Under the pieces are notes generated by a model that was not told the origin of the DNA, did not search any database, and saw nothing but the letters and a program-made list of their open reading frames with translations. Positions 44,797 through 54,988 of a stretch of 64,000 bases of DNA are shown in pieces (position 1 is the first letter of the stretch; each line of letters begins with the position of its first letter). Source of the stretch: Catonia carolina (lineage: Eukaryota > Arthropoda > Insecta > Hemiptera > Achilidae); assembly GCA_035578175.1 (NCBI GenBank), contig JAQMRL010000006.1, positions 64,774,001-64,838,000 of the forward strand, read 5' to 3'. The position numbers and the translations under genes are program-made.

Positions 44797-46436
44797 ATAT
44801 GCTTTTCACGGTTAATGAGCTCTGCTATTCCGTGCGTTTAGACAAACCAGAATATTTGGCAGAGTTGTCAGATTGTACGATGTATCAGCTTGAGAAACAT
44901 TACGTGCGCATGCGTATAAGAGCCGCAGTAGTTCACTGTAGTAGTTCACTTCATGCTCAGAATGCAGTACGGGAAGTTTATAAGCAATGCTTTTCATATG
45001 GGAGTTTGAGCGCTACTACACTAACTAAAAATATTAACTCCGCTCCACAAAACGTTCTCATTTACAAACTCCTAATTGAATAACGTAATACGAAAAGATA
45101 CTTAATATTTCTATCGTTTTAAAAATCAAGTGCAGATAATTATTGTAGTAATAGAATTGTTTATCAATTTTATTGGCTTTTTTTAATTTATTTTAAACTA
45201 AAGAACAGTATTGTTTAAATCTTGTTTGAATAACAGTCGTTAGTATCTCGGAAAAGTCTAAAAATGGTAATAAAATTCCCCTGGCCCAACAGTGAGGGTG
45301 ACGAAGGAAGAGACTTCATACCTCTTTCTCTTATACGTACCTACAGTCTCTTATCTAAATATCAGAGTATAATAATAACATTTACAGCGTAATAAAATAC
45401 GATTCATTATGAAGCTTAACCCACCGGGTTGGTCTAGAGGTAAAGTCGTCGCCAAAATCAGCTGTTTAACAACAGCTGATTTTCGGAGACGAAGGTTCCT
45501 GGTTTAAATCCTAGTAAAGATAGTTACTTTTATTTGGATTTGAATACTAGACAGTGGTTACCGGTGTACTTTGATGGTTGGGGTTCAATTAACCATACTC
45601 TCTCAGGAATGGTCGGCCTGGGTCTGTACAAGACTACACCTCATTTACACGTCATACACATCATCCTCATCTCATTGGGTCATGGGGTTGCTTATTGTTC
45701 TGAATTGAACAGATTGCAACGTACACAAATTAGGGATTACAAAAAAAAATTATGAAGCCTAAGTATTTTTTCAAAATTTTATGATTAAAATTCAGCTTGT
45801 TAGAGCGGGGTAAACGAAACTTCAAATATTTTTGCTCGTGACCTTCGGATTGTGTCGGCAGAGGAGGGTTATTGTATTGGCTGTGCCTGATGTTTTTCGT
45901 ACGCCTGATAACACAAAGTGTTCTCATAACAGCTGTACTGCATTCTGAACGTGAAATAGAGTATAGCGTCTTGCGTCTCGTACTGAACCATGGCGTTCTT
46001 TAGTTACTATTATCCACCGATGATGAGATTGCGAGGGAGTGTGAGCTTGAAAGTTGACGGCCTTGAGCGAACTACTAGTCTTTCCGCATACAGTGGGTCT
46101 GTAGCTACGATAACGTTGACCAAACTGCCCCGCTATCTCATCGTCGGTGACCAATAGTTACTCTAGTAACTAGTAACTAGAGAACGCCATAACTGAACAC
46201 ATCGATTATAGAACGCGTTAACATCCAATACATTACAATATAATCAGCTGACTGCATGTTCATAGGTTATAATTGTTATTGAAAGAACAAAACAATTGCT
46301 GACAATATACATATAAAAGTGCTACGAGAACAAATATTGGCAACATCGCTGGCAAGTCATTGGCTAGCTCTAAAGTGGATAGGGGGCAATGCGTACGTTC
46401 AGAGCTAATCAGCCATGAAAAATAGTATACATTGTA
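44797..46436. mobile_element. Family E TIR element inserted in family H
   Basis: A 1640-bp insertion. The H sequence reads ...TTTACATTA on the left (44788-44796) and TTTACATGA on the right (46437-46445), a likely 8-9-bp duplication. Inverted ends: TTTTCACGGTTAATGAGCTC (44803 onward) versus the reverse strand of the right end, TTTTCATGGCTGATTAGCTC. The 8-9-bp duplication would suit a hAT-type mechanism (inference only). Frames of 94 codons (44799-45083) and 76 codons (45924-46154, minus) show no recognisable transposase motif. SINE-C copy 2 lies inside. A related 120-bp end is found at 57834-57956. Confidence 0.65.
45420..45748 (+). mobile_element. SINE-C copy 2, 14-bp duplication
   Basis: Best SINE-C copy: 329 bp from CCCACCGGGTTGGTC to GGGATTACAAAAAAAA. 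A-box TGGTCTAGAGG; B-box GGTTTAAATCC (mutated from GGTTCAAATCC). The linker palindrome is CAGCTGTTTAACAACAGCTG. Flanks ATTATGAAGCTTAA (45406-45419) and ATTATGAAGCCTAA (45749-45762) differ at one base. The 73-codon frame over it is read-through. Confidence 0.94.
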
Positions 46437-46812
46437 TTTACATGAGTGACTTAAAATAGATTTTTTTTAAAGCCACGTAGGACAAAAGTTCATAAAACTT
46501 AAGTTCATTAAAAAAGAAACATCTTATTTCAATTTTTGTTGTGTTGGAGTACTTTTCCTGATGTTTCTTTCCATGATAATTCTCTAGTATTCCTTCAATC
46601 ATCCTGATTTCTGGGGTTTTCATCGTAAATAGCTTTTTACAATAATAAAAATTGAAATTCTCAACTTTAAAAAAGAAAAAATCTACGTCGTCGCCGCAAA
46701 CAATAGTTATCTCCTTTAAAACGTTTTTTAATTTTAGACCTTAAGCTTCAAAAAGATCATTAATTTTCATTTTTTAATTAGAAGGAAGCACTTTATATTC
46801 TTAAGTATAACT
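46437..46812 (+). mobile_element. Family H copy 2, right part
   Basis: Resumes at GAGTGACTTAAAATAG and continues TTTTACAATAATAAAAATTG, GTCGTCGCCGCAAACAATAG and TTAGAAGGAAGCAC. The H right terminal repeat was not found beyond 46812. Confidence 0.68.
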
Positions 46813-46819
46813 TCAACAA

Positions 46820-47340
46820 TCCGAATTTGGCATAGCCATGTTCTAGAGTTGATTTGATGAGTACTTCCCGTTAAAGCAGAAATTTGTTTCTATGGCACCA
46901 AAGTACAGTTAAGTGAATCAGTTAAAAATTAAAAGAAGTCAACATCAGGTGAATCTCTCGTCTATCTTGACTAAGCAATTACAGACTGACTTTAAACTGA
47001 TTATTTTTCAATTTTTAAATCTTTAACAGCTTCTGATATTAGTAGGCATAAGATTTCAAAGTTTAGGAGCTAAATAATTTGATTACCTTTGATATAATTT
47101 GGTGGAAACTCTGAGGAATGGAACCAGATATCTGTTTCAGGTATTATAGCGATAAGGTGTTGAGGGAAAGGTGCTTTTTGTAAATGCCTGAATAAGAACT
47201 TCTGCTTCTCCTAAAGAATATTACACTCATCCTCCAAAAAAACACAGGATCATTACACGATAAACAATAAACCAGTTTGATGTACCTATGCGGAAAGCAA
47301 ATTCTAGTAAGTATAGGAATGACAAAAGAAAAACTTAAAT
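46820..47340. other. No gene recognised
   Basis: AT-rich spacer without a supported frame. Confidence 0.45.
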
Positions 47341-47343
47341 GAA

Positions 47344-47432
47344 TTGTTGTTTAAGTCATCAGCCGAAAAACTGATTTCAACCTCTGAGGATTAACTAAGT
47401 AAAAAGAGGAGCAGCGAAGTGGTTCTAAAACT
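47344..47432 (-). mobile_element. SINE-A copy 14, 3' end only
   Basis: Only the terminal ~90 bp remain: TTGTTGTTTAAGTCATCAGCC through AACTAAGTAAAAAGAGGAG. This is an extreme 5' truncation, which supports the assigned 3' end. Confidence 0.85.
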
Positions 47433-47439
47433 ATAATTG

Positions 47440-47995
47440 GGTGAATTTTAAACTACTATTTTTAGTAAGCTACGTACAGTTACAGCCATTGTTGCTGTAA
47501 AATTTCGTACAGTTGTTTGCTTATTTATTTAATTGTTTTGTGGGTGTATTAAAGGTTAACGCCATGCGCAATCTATTTATTTATCGGTTTTTTATGTAAA
47601 ATACGTGCTTATTTTATTGTTTCATTATTTATTTTAATAGTTTACAAAATACAAATTTTTCCCTTTAAAATACCGGAACTAAATATTATTATTTACAGAA
47701 CATGGTTTTTAGAATGAGCAATGAATTAGTGAATTCGTTTTCAAATATAAAGTTTTATTCATAGTCCATAAACAATATTACAGCTGTTTATATACAGGTG
47801 CATTATTAAGGACAACAAAAATTTTATGCTTTAAAACCTGAATGTATTTTAAGCACTATAGAACTATTACGGTAGATTGTAGCATAAAATCAATTTTTTA
47901 CAACATATTTTCCTTGCAAAAATCTCTATCATCAATAAAATTAATAGATAATTGATAAACGTAAAAACAAAGTAATATCAGGTATAAAAAACGGG
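47440..47995. other. No gene recognised
   Basis: AT-rich spacer without a supported frame or family match. Confidence 0.45.
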
Positions 47996-47999
47996 ACAA

Positions 48000-48330
48000 T
48001 GTCGATTTTTCTCTATCATTTGGTTCTGTTCCTCCATCCAAACGTCCGTCACACGCAAGCGTCAGAAATTACAAGAGATAGCAACAAACGGATTCGTGAT
48101 CTACACAAAAATTTAGTGAGGCTGGATTAGGTTTGAAGTTCCTTTTAGACCAGGAAAGGTCCAAAACCGTATGTTAAGAAATCAAAGTCAGACTTTAGAA
48201 ACAAAAATAGGGTCATTCAATTCCTCTTGAAGAGTAGACACAGAAATCATTGATTTGAAGTTCAGAAACAAAAAGTCATGGAAACAAACGGATTTCGGAT
48301 TCGTAATCTACACAAAATATTAAGGGAAGA
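48000..48330 (+). repeat. Family G repeat, copy 2
   Basis: CCGTCACACGCAAGCGTCAG, GGATTCGTGATCTACAC, TTAGGTTTGAAGTTCC, GTCCAAAACCGTATG and GAAACAAACGGATTTCGG follow the G order, with part of a second unit. Confidence 0.7.
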
Positions 48331-48577
48331 TAGTACTTAGTATCCCGCCAATGTTAAATTCGCTATTTTTAGGTACATTTTTCACAAGATTGGTAAACGA
48401 TAGGGAAATGAAACTTTACTTACTTCCAGTCGTCGTGTTGCTCGAGCTACTGATATTTTCGCAACATAATCCGTTAAACCATAAAGTTAAAAAAAAAAAA
48501 CAGAATAAGGAATAACATGAAATTTTTACAATTTTTTTACGGTATTTTACATATTAATAATTTTTGTAGCTTTTGAG

Positions 48578-49900
48578 CTATTACATCTGGTGAATGAATG
48601 CTGGCTCCAAGTCGTGATTCCTAGTGAATGGACACAGTCGTTAGTACTCCCATTTTTTAAGAAAGGTGATCGGTCTCAATGTGACAATTACAGAGGGATC
48701 AGTCTCCTGAACAGTATGTATAAGGTATATGCTAAAATAGTAAATGGAAGACTGGCTCCAATTGCGGACTGCATTATAGGAGAGGAGCAGAATGGATTTA
48801 GGAAAGGCAGAACGACCATAGATGGAGTTTTCTCTTTAAAACAGATATTTGAGAAAAGAGTTGCGTTTAATAAAGAAACACATGTGGCCTTTGTAGACTA
48901 TGATAAGGCTTTTGACAGAGTGAACAGAGCCAAACTATGGCAAATAATGGAAAAGAGAGGTTACCCGCAGCATATAACAGATGTAATTGCTAATATGTAT
49001 AAGAGTTCAGCAATAGCAGTAAAACTAAATAACAGGACAACAGGTTTTAAAAATATTAACCGGGGGGTACGACAAGGTTGTGGCCTCTCACCAACTCTTT
49101 TTAACATTTACATGGATGATATTTGTAGGCAGTGGAAACAGTATGCAAATGAAGGTCTTGAGTTGAGTGGCAGCTTCTTTGTTAACACTTTACTATACGC
49201 GGATAATCAAGTAATCATTCAAGAATCGGAAGACGAATTGCAGCGTTCTATAAATATTCTTAGTAATATATGTAAAGAATATAACATGGCCGTGGCAGTC
49301 AGGAAAACCAAAGTAATGGGCTTTCAGGGTAAGGTTCCAATAAGAACTAAAATAGTCCTGCAAGATAAAGTATTGGCACAAGTGTCACGTTTCTCGTACC
49401 TTGGGGTGGACATAACATATAGCTAGGACGAGGAAATAAATAATAGAATAAGTAGATTCCAACTGGTTTGTGGCTACATCAACAGGACATTTAAACATCG
49501 GGGCAGGAAAGACACACAGCTTAGAATGTATGATGTGATGGCTGTGCCGATCCTATTATATGGTTGTGAGACCTGGGTGCCAAGAAAGAGAGACTTAAGT
49601 CGTATTGCAGCAGCTGAGATGAGATACATGAGGGCGGTGAAAGGTTGCAGTCGGAGAGACCATATTAGAAATAGTGCCATCTTGCAAGAACTAGAAAGAA
49701 AGGAGTCAGTCTTGGATAAAATGTGGATATATAGACAAAGGTGGCAGCAACATGTATACAGAATGACTCCTGAAAGGATCCCTTTCCAAGCCCTAAATTA
49801 CAAACCAGATGGTGTAAGAAGCTTGGGAAGGCCAAGAAAAAGATGGTGTGATGTGGGAACAGGCAATTTGCCTAATCCGTAAAGTGGAAGAAGAAGAAGA
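48578..49900 (+). mobile_element. 5'-truncated LINE with 10-bp duplication
   Basis: 1323-bp insertion flanked by exact AGCTTTTGAG at 48568-48577 and 49901-49910. It begins inside the reverse transcriptase domain, so most of the element (endonuclease and 5' end) is missing, and it ends in a GAAGAAGAAGAAG tail. Shorter relics at 3326, 10124, 28075 and 62066 appear to be related tails. Confidence 0.93.
48590..49882 (+). pseudogene. LINE reverse transcriptase (partial, inactive)
   Basis: Frame 48590-49426 encodes 278 residues of an RNA-directed DNA polymerase: NGFRKGRTT (68-76); motif A FVDYDKAFD with Asp103; motif B RQGCGLSP (161-168); motif C YADN (203-206). Motif C is normally YADD; codon 49205-49207 is AAT, so the second catalytic aspartate is Asn. 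A TAG at 49424-49426 splits the frame; it resumes DEEINNR and continues to 49882 with LLYGCETWVP, AEMRYMRAVKGC, RQRWQQHVYRMT and GRPRKRW. The first Met is not a true start, since the copy is truncated upstream. The C-terminal pattern resembles RTE-type arthropod LINEs (inference). Confidence 0.92.
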
Positions 49901-49914
49901 AGCTTTTGAGGAAC

Positions 49915-50408
49915 TCATAAAAGTTCCGAAATATGTGAATTTACAAGATAAATAACTGGTAAAAATTTCAGCCTGGTATGTTTAATGGTTTTCGAGAAAA
50001 ATGTACCTAAACGTTAAAAATCTAAATTGACGGGAACGGGCAAAAACACAAAAGACGCAAATCAAAAACAAAATGTACACAAACAACTAAATTTCCAATC
50101 AACATTTGGTAAGAAAGCTGAACCAACAGCTGCGAGTATTAAAAAAACAGTAATGCAGATATTTTAAAAAACTAAAATTTCCTTTGCTCTAAAACGATCG
50201 TTATAAAATTACGAAAAATATTCGTTCTTGGTGACACGATAATTTTTCTGGGTAAACCTTCTAAAAACTTAATTTTTTCATTAAAATAATTTGTTCAACG
50301 GAATTTAATGTTTAGTGGTTGATCTAGGTCTGAACTATTGAAAAACATAAAGAACTGAAATTCGAAATTTTCAGTTAAAACCATCATACAGTCTCGCCTT
50401 AATGGGCC
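49915..50408. other. No gene recognised
   Basis: AT-rich spacer between the LINE and SINE-B copy. No frame or family match. Confidence 0.45.
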
Positions 50409-50420
50409 TGATAACGATGA

Positions 50421-50579
50421 TTTTTTTTTTTAACGTCCGACTGTTCTGCAATTACTGCTAATACAGACGGTGAATGATGAAATGATTTTTTGTAACGTAT
50501 GAAAAAATGCCGTGCCTGAATGGGATTCGAACCCAAGACCGCATGATGAGAGGCGAGCACGTTACCAACTTCGCCAATG
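50421..50579 (-). mobile_element. SINE-B copy, full-length, 12-bp duplication
   Basis: 159 bp, reversed. Poly-T start (the element's poly-A tail), body TAACGTCCGACTGTTCTGC, then a tRNA-like head whose B-box reads GGGTTCGAATCCC on the minus strand. TGATAACGATGA occurs at 50409-50420 and 50580-50591. The head is tRNA-like (GTTGGTAACGTGCTCGCC on its own strand) but without full cloverleaf pairing. The 77-codon minus frame is read-through. Confidence 0.93.
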
Positions 50580-50591
50580 TGATAACGATGA

Positions 50592-51497
50592 AGGCAACTC
50601 AACAAATTAATTACACTTATTAATGTGCTCATAATGATAAAATCTTAAACGAATCTAAAGAACAGTCCGGAAAATCTAGACAATACAAAAGAAGGTTTCC
50701 TTTTTTCCTAAGTCAAGATCTCTCATAATTAATTTTTTATGCTAACAAATAAATACGGACCAAGTATTTCATTTGGCTGCACATAAAATTTTCGTGACAT
50801 CTAACATTATACTGAAGTAAATCCGTCTCAATTTTCACCATATTTTCCAAGGTAACAATTACTCATACTTTTTTCAGGAAGTTATGACTTAATCACTCAT
50901 TTTTCTTAAACCGGATAATACAATTTTCCGGTCGTATTTTCTTATACACTACATATCAAACCAACTGATCTATTAAACAGTAGATATATTGTCGAATAAT
51001 CTTCCAGTATTCGTGATAAGCGTCAATTAAACGAGCATGTTATATTTTTCATTAACACTTTTTTTGCTGTTCACGACCGGCACATATTTTGTTCTTTATT
51101 CATTTATATTTTTAATAAGAATAGGGTATACGTAAAACTAAGCATAAAATATTCACTTTATTACTAAGTTCTCGTGAGGACGTGTCATAAAGAGGTTTTT
51201 AATATTTCAGGCTGTTGTTTTTTTATATTTATGAGTTCTGCTGTTCTCTATTTATGAGATCTTTCAAAAATTAAAAAAATAAAAGAATAGAGTTTTGGTA
51301 TAAATATCAGAAAAAAACGGTGTTATGATGTTATTTATAGTCTATGAAAATTAAAGCACTGCTTGGATTTTTTTCACATCTTAACTATGTGTGATATTTT
51401 AGTCTCCGATAACTGATAAGGTTTCGACTAGTACCAATATAATCAACTGAACAAATGCTTCCGTATGATGGACTATAATATTAGTAGAATTAGAATG
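50592..51497. other. No gene recognised
   Basis: AT-rich spacer without a supported frame or family match. Confidence 0.45.
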
Positions 51498-51559
51498 TAC
51501 GAAGTGTAGCTATTAAAAACGAGACAGAAGTAAAAATTTTATTTAATTTTTATACATAA

Positions 51560-52249
51560 TCACTTATTGTCACCTTCAATATACACTCCTTCTCTATCCC
51601 TACAACGCTCCATGCGAATTTTCCATCGTTGGAAACAGTGCTGGAAGTCATCTTATGTCAGCTCCTGCAGGACACGTGCCGCTTTCTCTTTTACAGCTTC
51701 CACAGATTCAAATCTTGTCCCTTTTAATGCAGCTTTCACCTTAGGGAATAGACAGAAGTCACCATAAGCAAGATCTGGTGAATAAAGTGGATGTTGTAAC
51801 ACTGAGATGCTGTGCTTGGCTAGGAACCTCTTGACAAAAAACGCGGAATGAGCTGGCGCATTATCTTGGTAGAGAACCCATGATTTGTCCTTCCACATTT
51901 CGGGGCGTTTTTTTCCTTACTCTTTGACGTAGTTTAGAAAGTACCTCAAGGTAGTAATATTGATTAATTGTTTGACCTTCAGGAACCCAGTGAAGGTACA
52001 TAATCCCATGGATATAAAAAAAAACCAATCATCATTGCTTTAAATTTTGACTTGCTCATTCTTGCTTTTTTGGCTCTCGGTAAAGTTCGGCTCTTCCAGT
52101 GCATGGATTGGCGCTTCATTTCCGGATCATAAGTAAAAACCCACGTTTCATCACATTTTATTATCGTTTCCAAAAAATTTGGGTTATTTTCAATCGCGTA
52201 CAAAGTGTCAGTACTAACATTTTTGCGAGCTTCATTTCAAACATTTTTG
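51560..52249 (-). pseudogene. Mariner transposase, catalytic part (broken)
   Basis: Reads FEMKLAKMLVLTL and YAIENNPNFLETI, then first Asp in KCDETWVFTYDPE (52150-52152), WKSRTLPRAKKAR, WVPEGQTINQYYY, second Asp in LYQDNAPAHS (51863-51865), and third Asp in YSPDLAYGDF (51758-51760). Thirty-four residues separate the last two, the mariner DD34D pattern. A TAA interrupts between QELT and DDFQHCFQRWKIRMERCRD; frameshifts lie near 51900-51980 and 52190. The helix-turn-helix N-terminus is missing, so it cannot be functional. Confidence 0.9.
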
Positions 52250-52379
52250 AGCGGCACGTGACCTGAAGGACCTGACAGAAGATGACTTCCAGCACTGTTT
52301 CCAACAATGGAAAATTCGCATGGAGCGTTGTAGGGATAGAAAAGGAATGTATATTGAAGGTAACAATAAGCGAAAATAA
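52250..52379 (+). pseudogene. Inverted duplicate of mariner transposase C-terminus
   Basis: The plus-strand frame reads AARDLKDLTEDDFQHCFQQ, then WKIRMERCRDRKGMYIEGNN, ending at TAA 52377-52379. It parallels ARVLQELT-stop-DDFQHCFQRWKIR on the minus strand at 51560-51690, with Glu where that copy has a stop. It joins head-to-head with the main transposase fragment at about 52249. Confidence 0.9.
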
Positions 52380-52544
52380 AAATAACATTTTTAACAACGT
52401 CAGTCTCTTTATTTAATAGCCACACCTCGTACTGTAACATTCTGAAATTCTAGAAATGGCTAAGGGAATAAATTATTCATTAAAAAAATAATTTGTATCG
52501 TAGGAAGTATTATGTATTGGAAAAGGTTGATAAAAAAATCCCTT

Positions 52545-52745
52545 TTATGAGACTGAACGTCTCATGGCTGATGGAAATTTATAAAAAGCCTAACCTTTGA
52601 TATCTGGCAAAAACCATCAGTAATTTCTTTATCTAATCTTCAAGAAAAATCGAATGACATGACACTAATTTTGTTTCCAAATTCCGACTATGATTTTTTG
52701 ACTTTTGGTTCTCGGCCACTTTCGGTCAAAACCGGAACTTTAAAT
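52545..52745 (-). repeat. Family G repeat, copy 3
   Basis: Reversed G copy: CTCATGGCTGATGG, GGCAAAAACCATCAGTAATT, GAATGACATGACAC, GTTTCCAAATTCCGA and TTTCGGTCAAAACCGGAAC. Partial. Confidence 0.72.
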
Positions 52746-53079
52746 GCAATCAAAAACTTAGTCGTAAAATATTTCTTCTTGTTCATTAGCAATTACAAAA
52801 AGTTATAAATTTTCATTACTACCTGATGCTTAAAATCACTGATTGTATCCTGTCGTAATCCCAAAGACCTTAATGATGGTGCAATATTTCGTCAGCTCTT
52901 CATAAACAAGACGTTTGTGTCCGTAACGTTCTGCTGCCCACGTAATGCAACCGTGTTGCTACGATGCTGCGTGTTGTAACACGGTTTTGGATTAGTTTTT
53001 GTTAGCTACTTAACACATTTTTCGGAACACCCGAAATTTACAAAATCCGAACTGGTCTCGGTCCCAATTAAATCGAATC

Positions 53080-53500
53080 CTGTGTCCGCCTGTCCGTCAC
53101 ACTTAATATCAAAACTACAAACGATAGCAACGAATGGTTTTCGGATTCGTAATCTACACAAAGTTACTGGGCTTAAATTGGGTTTGAAGTTCCGGTTTGG
53201 ATCGAAAATGGCCCAGAACCGGAAGTCAAGGAATCTAAGTCAAAAACTAAAAGAGATAGAAAGAAACCGTTTTCGGATAAGTAATCTAAACAATTACTGG
53301 GCATAAATTAGGTTTGAAGTTCCGGTTTCGATCGGAAATGGTCCAAAACCGAATGTCAAAAACTAAAAGATATAGAAACAAACGGTTTTCGGATTCGTAA
53401 TTTACACACAAAGATAGTGGACCCTGGATTGAGTCTAAACGTTACAATTTCGAACGAAGGTGGTCCAAAACCGAAAGTCAAGAACTCAAAGTCGGAATTT
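53080..53500 (+). repeat. Family G repeat, copy 4, tandem units
   Basis: Three successive units each hold GTTTTCGGAT, AATCTACAC, TTGGGTTTGAAGTTCCGG, then GTCCAAAACCGAATGTC or close variants. The GTTTTCGG landmarks fall near 53137, 53269 and 53385, giving spacings of about 115-133 bp. It is interrupted at 53501 by a LINE fragment and continues at 53793. Confidence 0.82.
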
Positions 53501-53792
53501 CATCTACATCATGAACTAGGCTTCTAGAGCCTGCTCCGGTGTCCATCGTTTCCTCGGCCTTCCAACGTCTCTTCTTTCAACCTGCCACCATTTCCATACC
53601 TGCAGAGGAAGACGATCTGGAGACATGCGGAGCAGGTGATTCGTTTATTTCATCCTATACTGCTTGATTACATCGGCAAGTGTTTGGATATTACATTGCC
53701 TCGGAATGACCTCATTCCTTATGTCATCCAGTCGCGTATATCCGTGAACGCTGCGTAAAAATCTCATTTCTGCAGCTTGAATGCGCGATTTT
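53501..53792 (-). pseudogene. LINE C-terminal fragment inserted in family G
   Basis: The minus strand reads KSRIQAAEMRFLRSVHGYTR, LDDIRNEVIPRQCNIQTLAD, QYRMK-stop, then RMSPDRLPLQVWKWWQVERR and DVGRPRKRWTPEQALEA. It is flanked by AAGTCGGAATTT (53489-53500) and AAGTCGAAATTT (53793-53804), a 12-bp duplication with one mismatch. It is a 292-bp 5'-truncated insertion ending in a GATG-rich tail. Confidence 0.88.
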
Positions 53793-54158
53793 AAGTCGAA
53801 ATTTGGAAACAAAATAGTGGCGTTCGATTCCTCTTAAAGAGTAGATACAGAAATCATTAATTTGAAGTTCCGGTTTCGACCGGAAAATTCCCAAAACCGG
53901 ATATCAAAAAATCGAAGTCAGCATTTTGAAACAAAAACAGTGTCATTCGATTCCTCGAAAAGAGTAGATATTGAAATCACTAATGGTTTCTGCCATAAGT
54001 TAAAGGTAAGCTTTTTAAAATTACCACCAGCTTGAGACCACAAATGCCACTGGTGGTAATTTAAAATTACCACCAGGTGTGTAATTTAATTTAATTTAAT
54101 TTAATTTTAATTGGTGGTGGTACCACCAATGGTGGTAATTTAAAATGACCACCACTAC
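53793..54158 (+). repeat. Family G copy 4, continued, with hairpin cluster
   Basis: Resumes with GAAATTTGGAAACAAAATAG and passes GTTCCGGTTTCGACCGG and ACCACCAGCTTGAGACC. From 54050 it is filled with inverted GGTGGTAATTT/AAATTACCACC modules and an (AATTT)n tract (54081-54107). The arm CTGGTGGTAATTT is perfectly mirrored at 54064-54076. Confidence 0.78.
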
Positions 54159-54326
54159 CGGCCGCAGTGGCATAGTTGGTAACGTGCTCGCCTTTCATCA
54201 TGCGGTCTTGGGTTCGAATCCCATTCAGGCACGGCATATTTTCATACGTTACAAAAATTCATTTCATCCTTCACCGTCTGCATTAGCAGTAATTGCATAA
54301 CAGTCGGACGTTAAACCAAAAAAAAA
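54159..54326 (+). mobile_element. SINE-B copy inserted in family G
   Basis: Forward copy: CGGCCGCAGTGGCATAGTTG head, A-box-like TGGCATAGTTGG, B-box GGTTCGAATCC, body CATACGTTACAAAAATTCAT, GTCTGCATTAGCAGTAATTG, and CAGTCGGACGTTAAACC before the A-run. The G match (CAGCTTGAGATGCGTCGTCT) continues after it. No clean target duplication, perhaps obscured by the repeated flank. Confidence 0.9.
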
Positions 54327-54365
54327 CCCAGCTTGAGATGCGTCGTCTCAAGAAAGGACTTTTTA
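54327..54365 (+). repeat. Family G copy 4, terminal remnant
   Basis: AGCTTGAGATGCGTCGTCTC AAGAAAGG corresponds to the GACGCGTTGTCTCATGGAAG end of G copy 5 at 55690-55710. Confidence 0.65.
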
Positions 54366-54369
54366 TTTA

Positions 54370-54976
54370 CTTTTTTACTGTTTCTCCCATTAAGACAATA
54401 TTTAACGTTCAAAACATTTGGTACCTTTTTATCTTATTATATTACTTCACTTTAACGTTTTTACTATTCCTTTTTTCATTTTGTGTAGATTTCAAAAACC
54501 GATACTGATCGTAGACGCTGTTTCTTTATTTTTCTAATTTAGCCTAATTTAAAAAACTGACAGTACGTCGTTGTCCATCTGTTTGAAGGGCTCACCCTCC
54601 TATAAAAACACATATGGTTACAAAAAACAAAAAAACCTATCGTAACTCAGTTGTTTCAAATTAGGAAATGTTAGTTCTTTTCGTTTATCAGGTTTTTCGT
54701 GTTTCGAATTTTAAAACGATAACAGAATTGAAACCTTCCAAACCAACGGACTGTTATTCAATTGTAAATAATGTTCTATGTTTACTTGAACATGTGATTT
54801 TTACCTTACACAATTTGATAAATTGTAAAAGTATTGCCATCGGAAAAATAAACAGTAATCCTTATTTTAACAGACAAAAATTGTTTTCCTAACGAATAAA
54901 ACCAAAATATTACCACCTCGTCGGAGTAGCTTTAAAAGTGCTAATAATAGACTAGTTATACCACAACCAAAGAACG
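54370..54976. other. No gene recognised
   Basis: Frames of 71 and 74 codons (54293-54508 and 54668-54892) are Phe/Leu/Asn-rich and carry no motif. AT-rich spacer. Confidence 0.4.
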
Positions 54977-54988
54977 AGTTCGATTCTA

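Larger units (their letters stand above)
51500..52429 (-). mobile_element. Mariner (DD34D) rearranged with inverted 3' end duplication
   Basis: A 930-bp element. TA at 51498-51499 and 52430-52431 flanks ends CGAAGTGTAGCTATTAAA and, reverse strand, CGAGGTGTGGCTATTAAA. The minus strand carries the catalytic half of a mariner transposase ending at 51560. The far end (52250-52429) is not the mariner 5' end: on the plus strand it encodes the transposase C-terminus again and the same 3' tail. The ends are therefore ~180-190-bp inverted repeats of the mariner 3' terminus, and the N-terminal DNA-binding region is absent. Confidence 0.9.

Noticed and set aside
50513..50585. tRNA gene suggested by a strong B-box (GGTTCGAATCCC)
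   Set aside because: Acceptor and anticodon stems do not pair; the block is the head of SINE-B with poly-A and target duplication.
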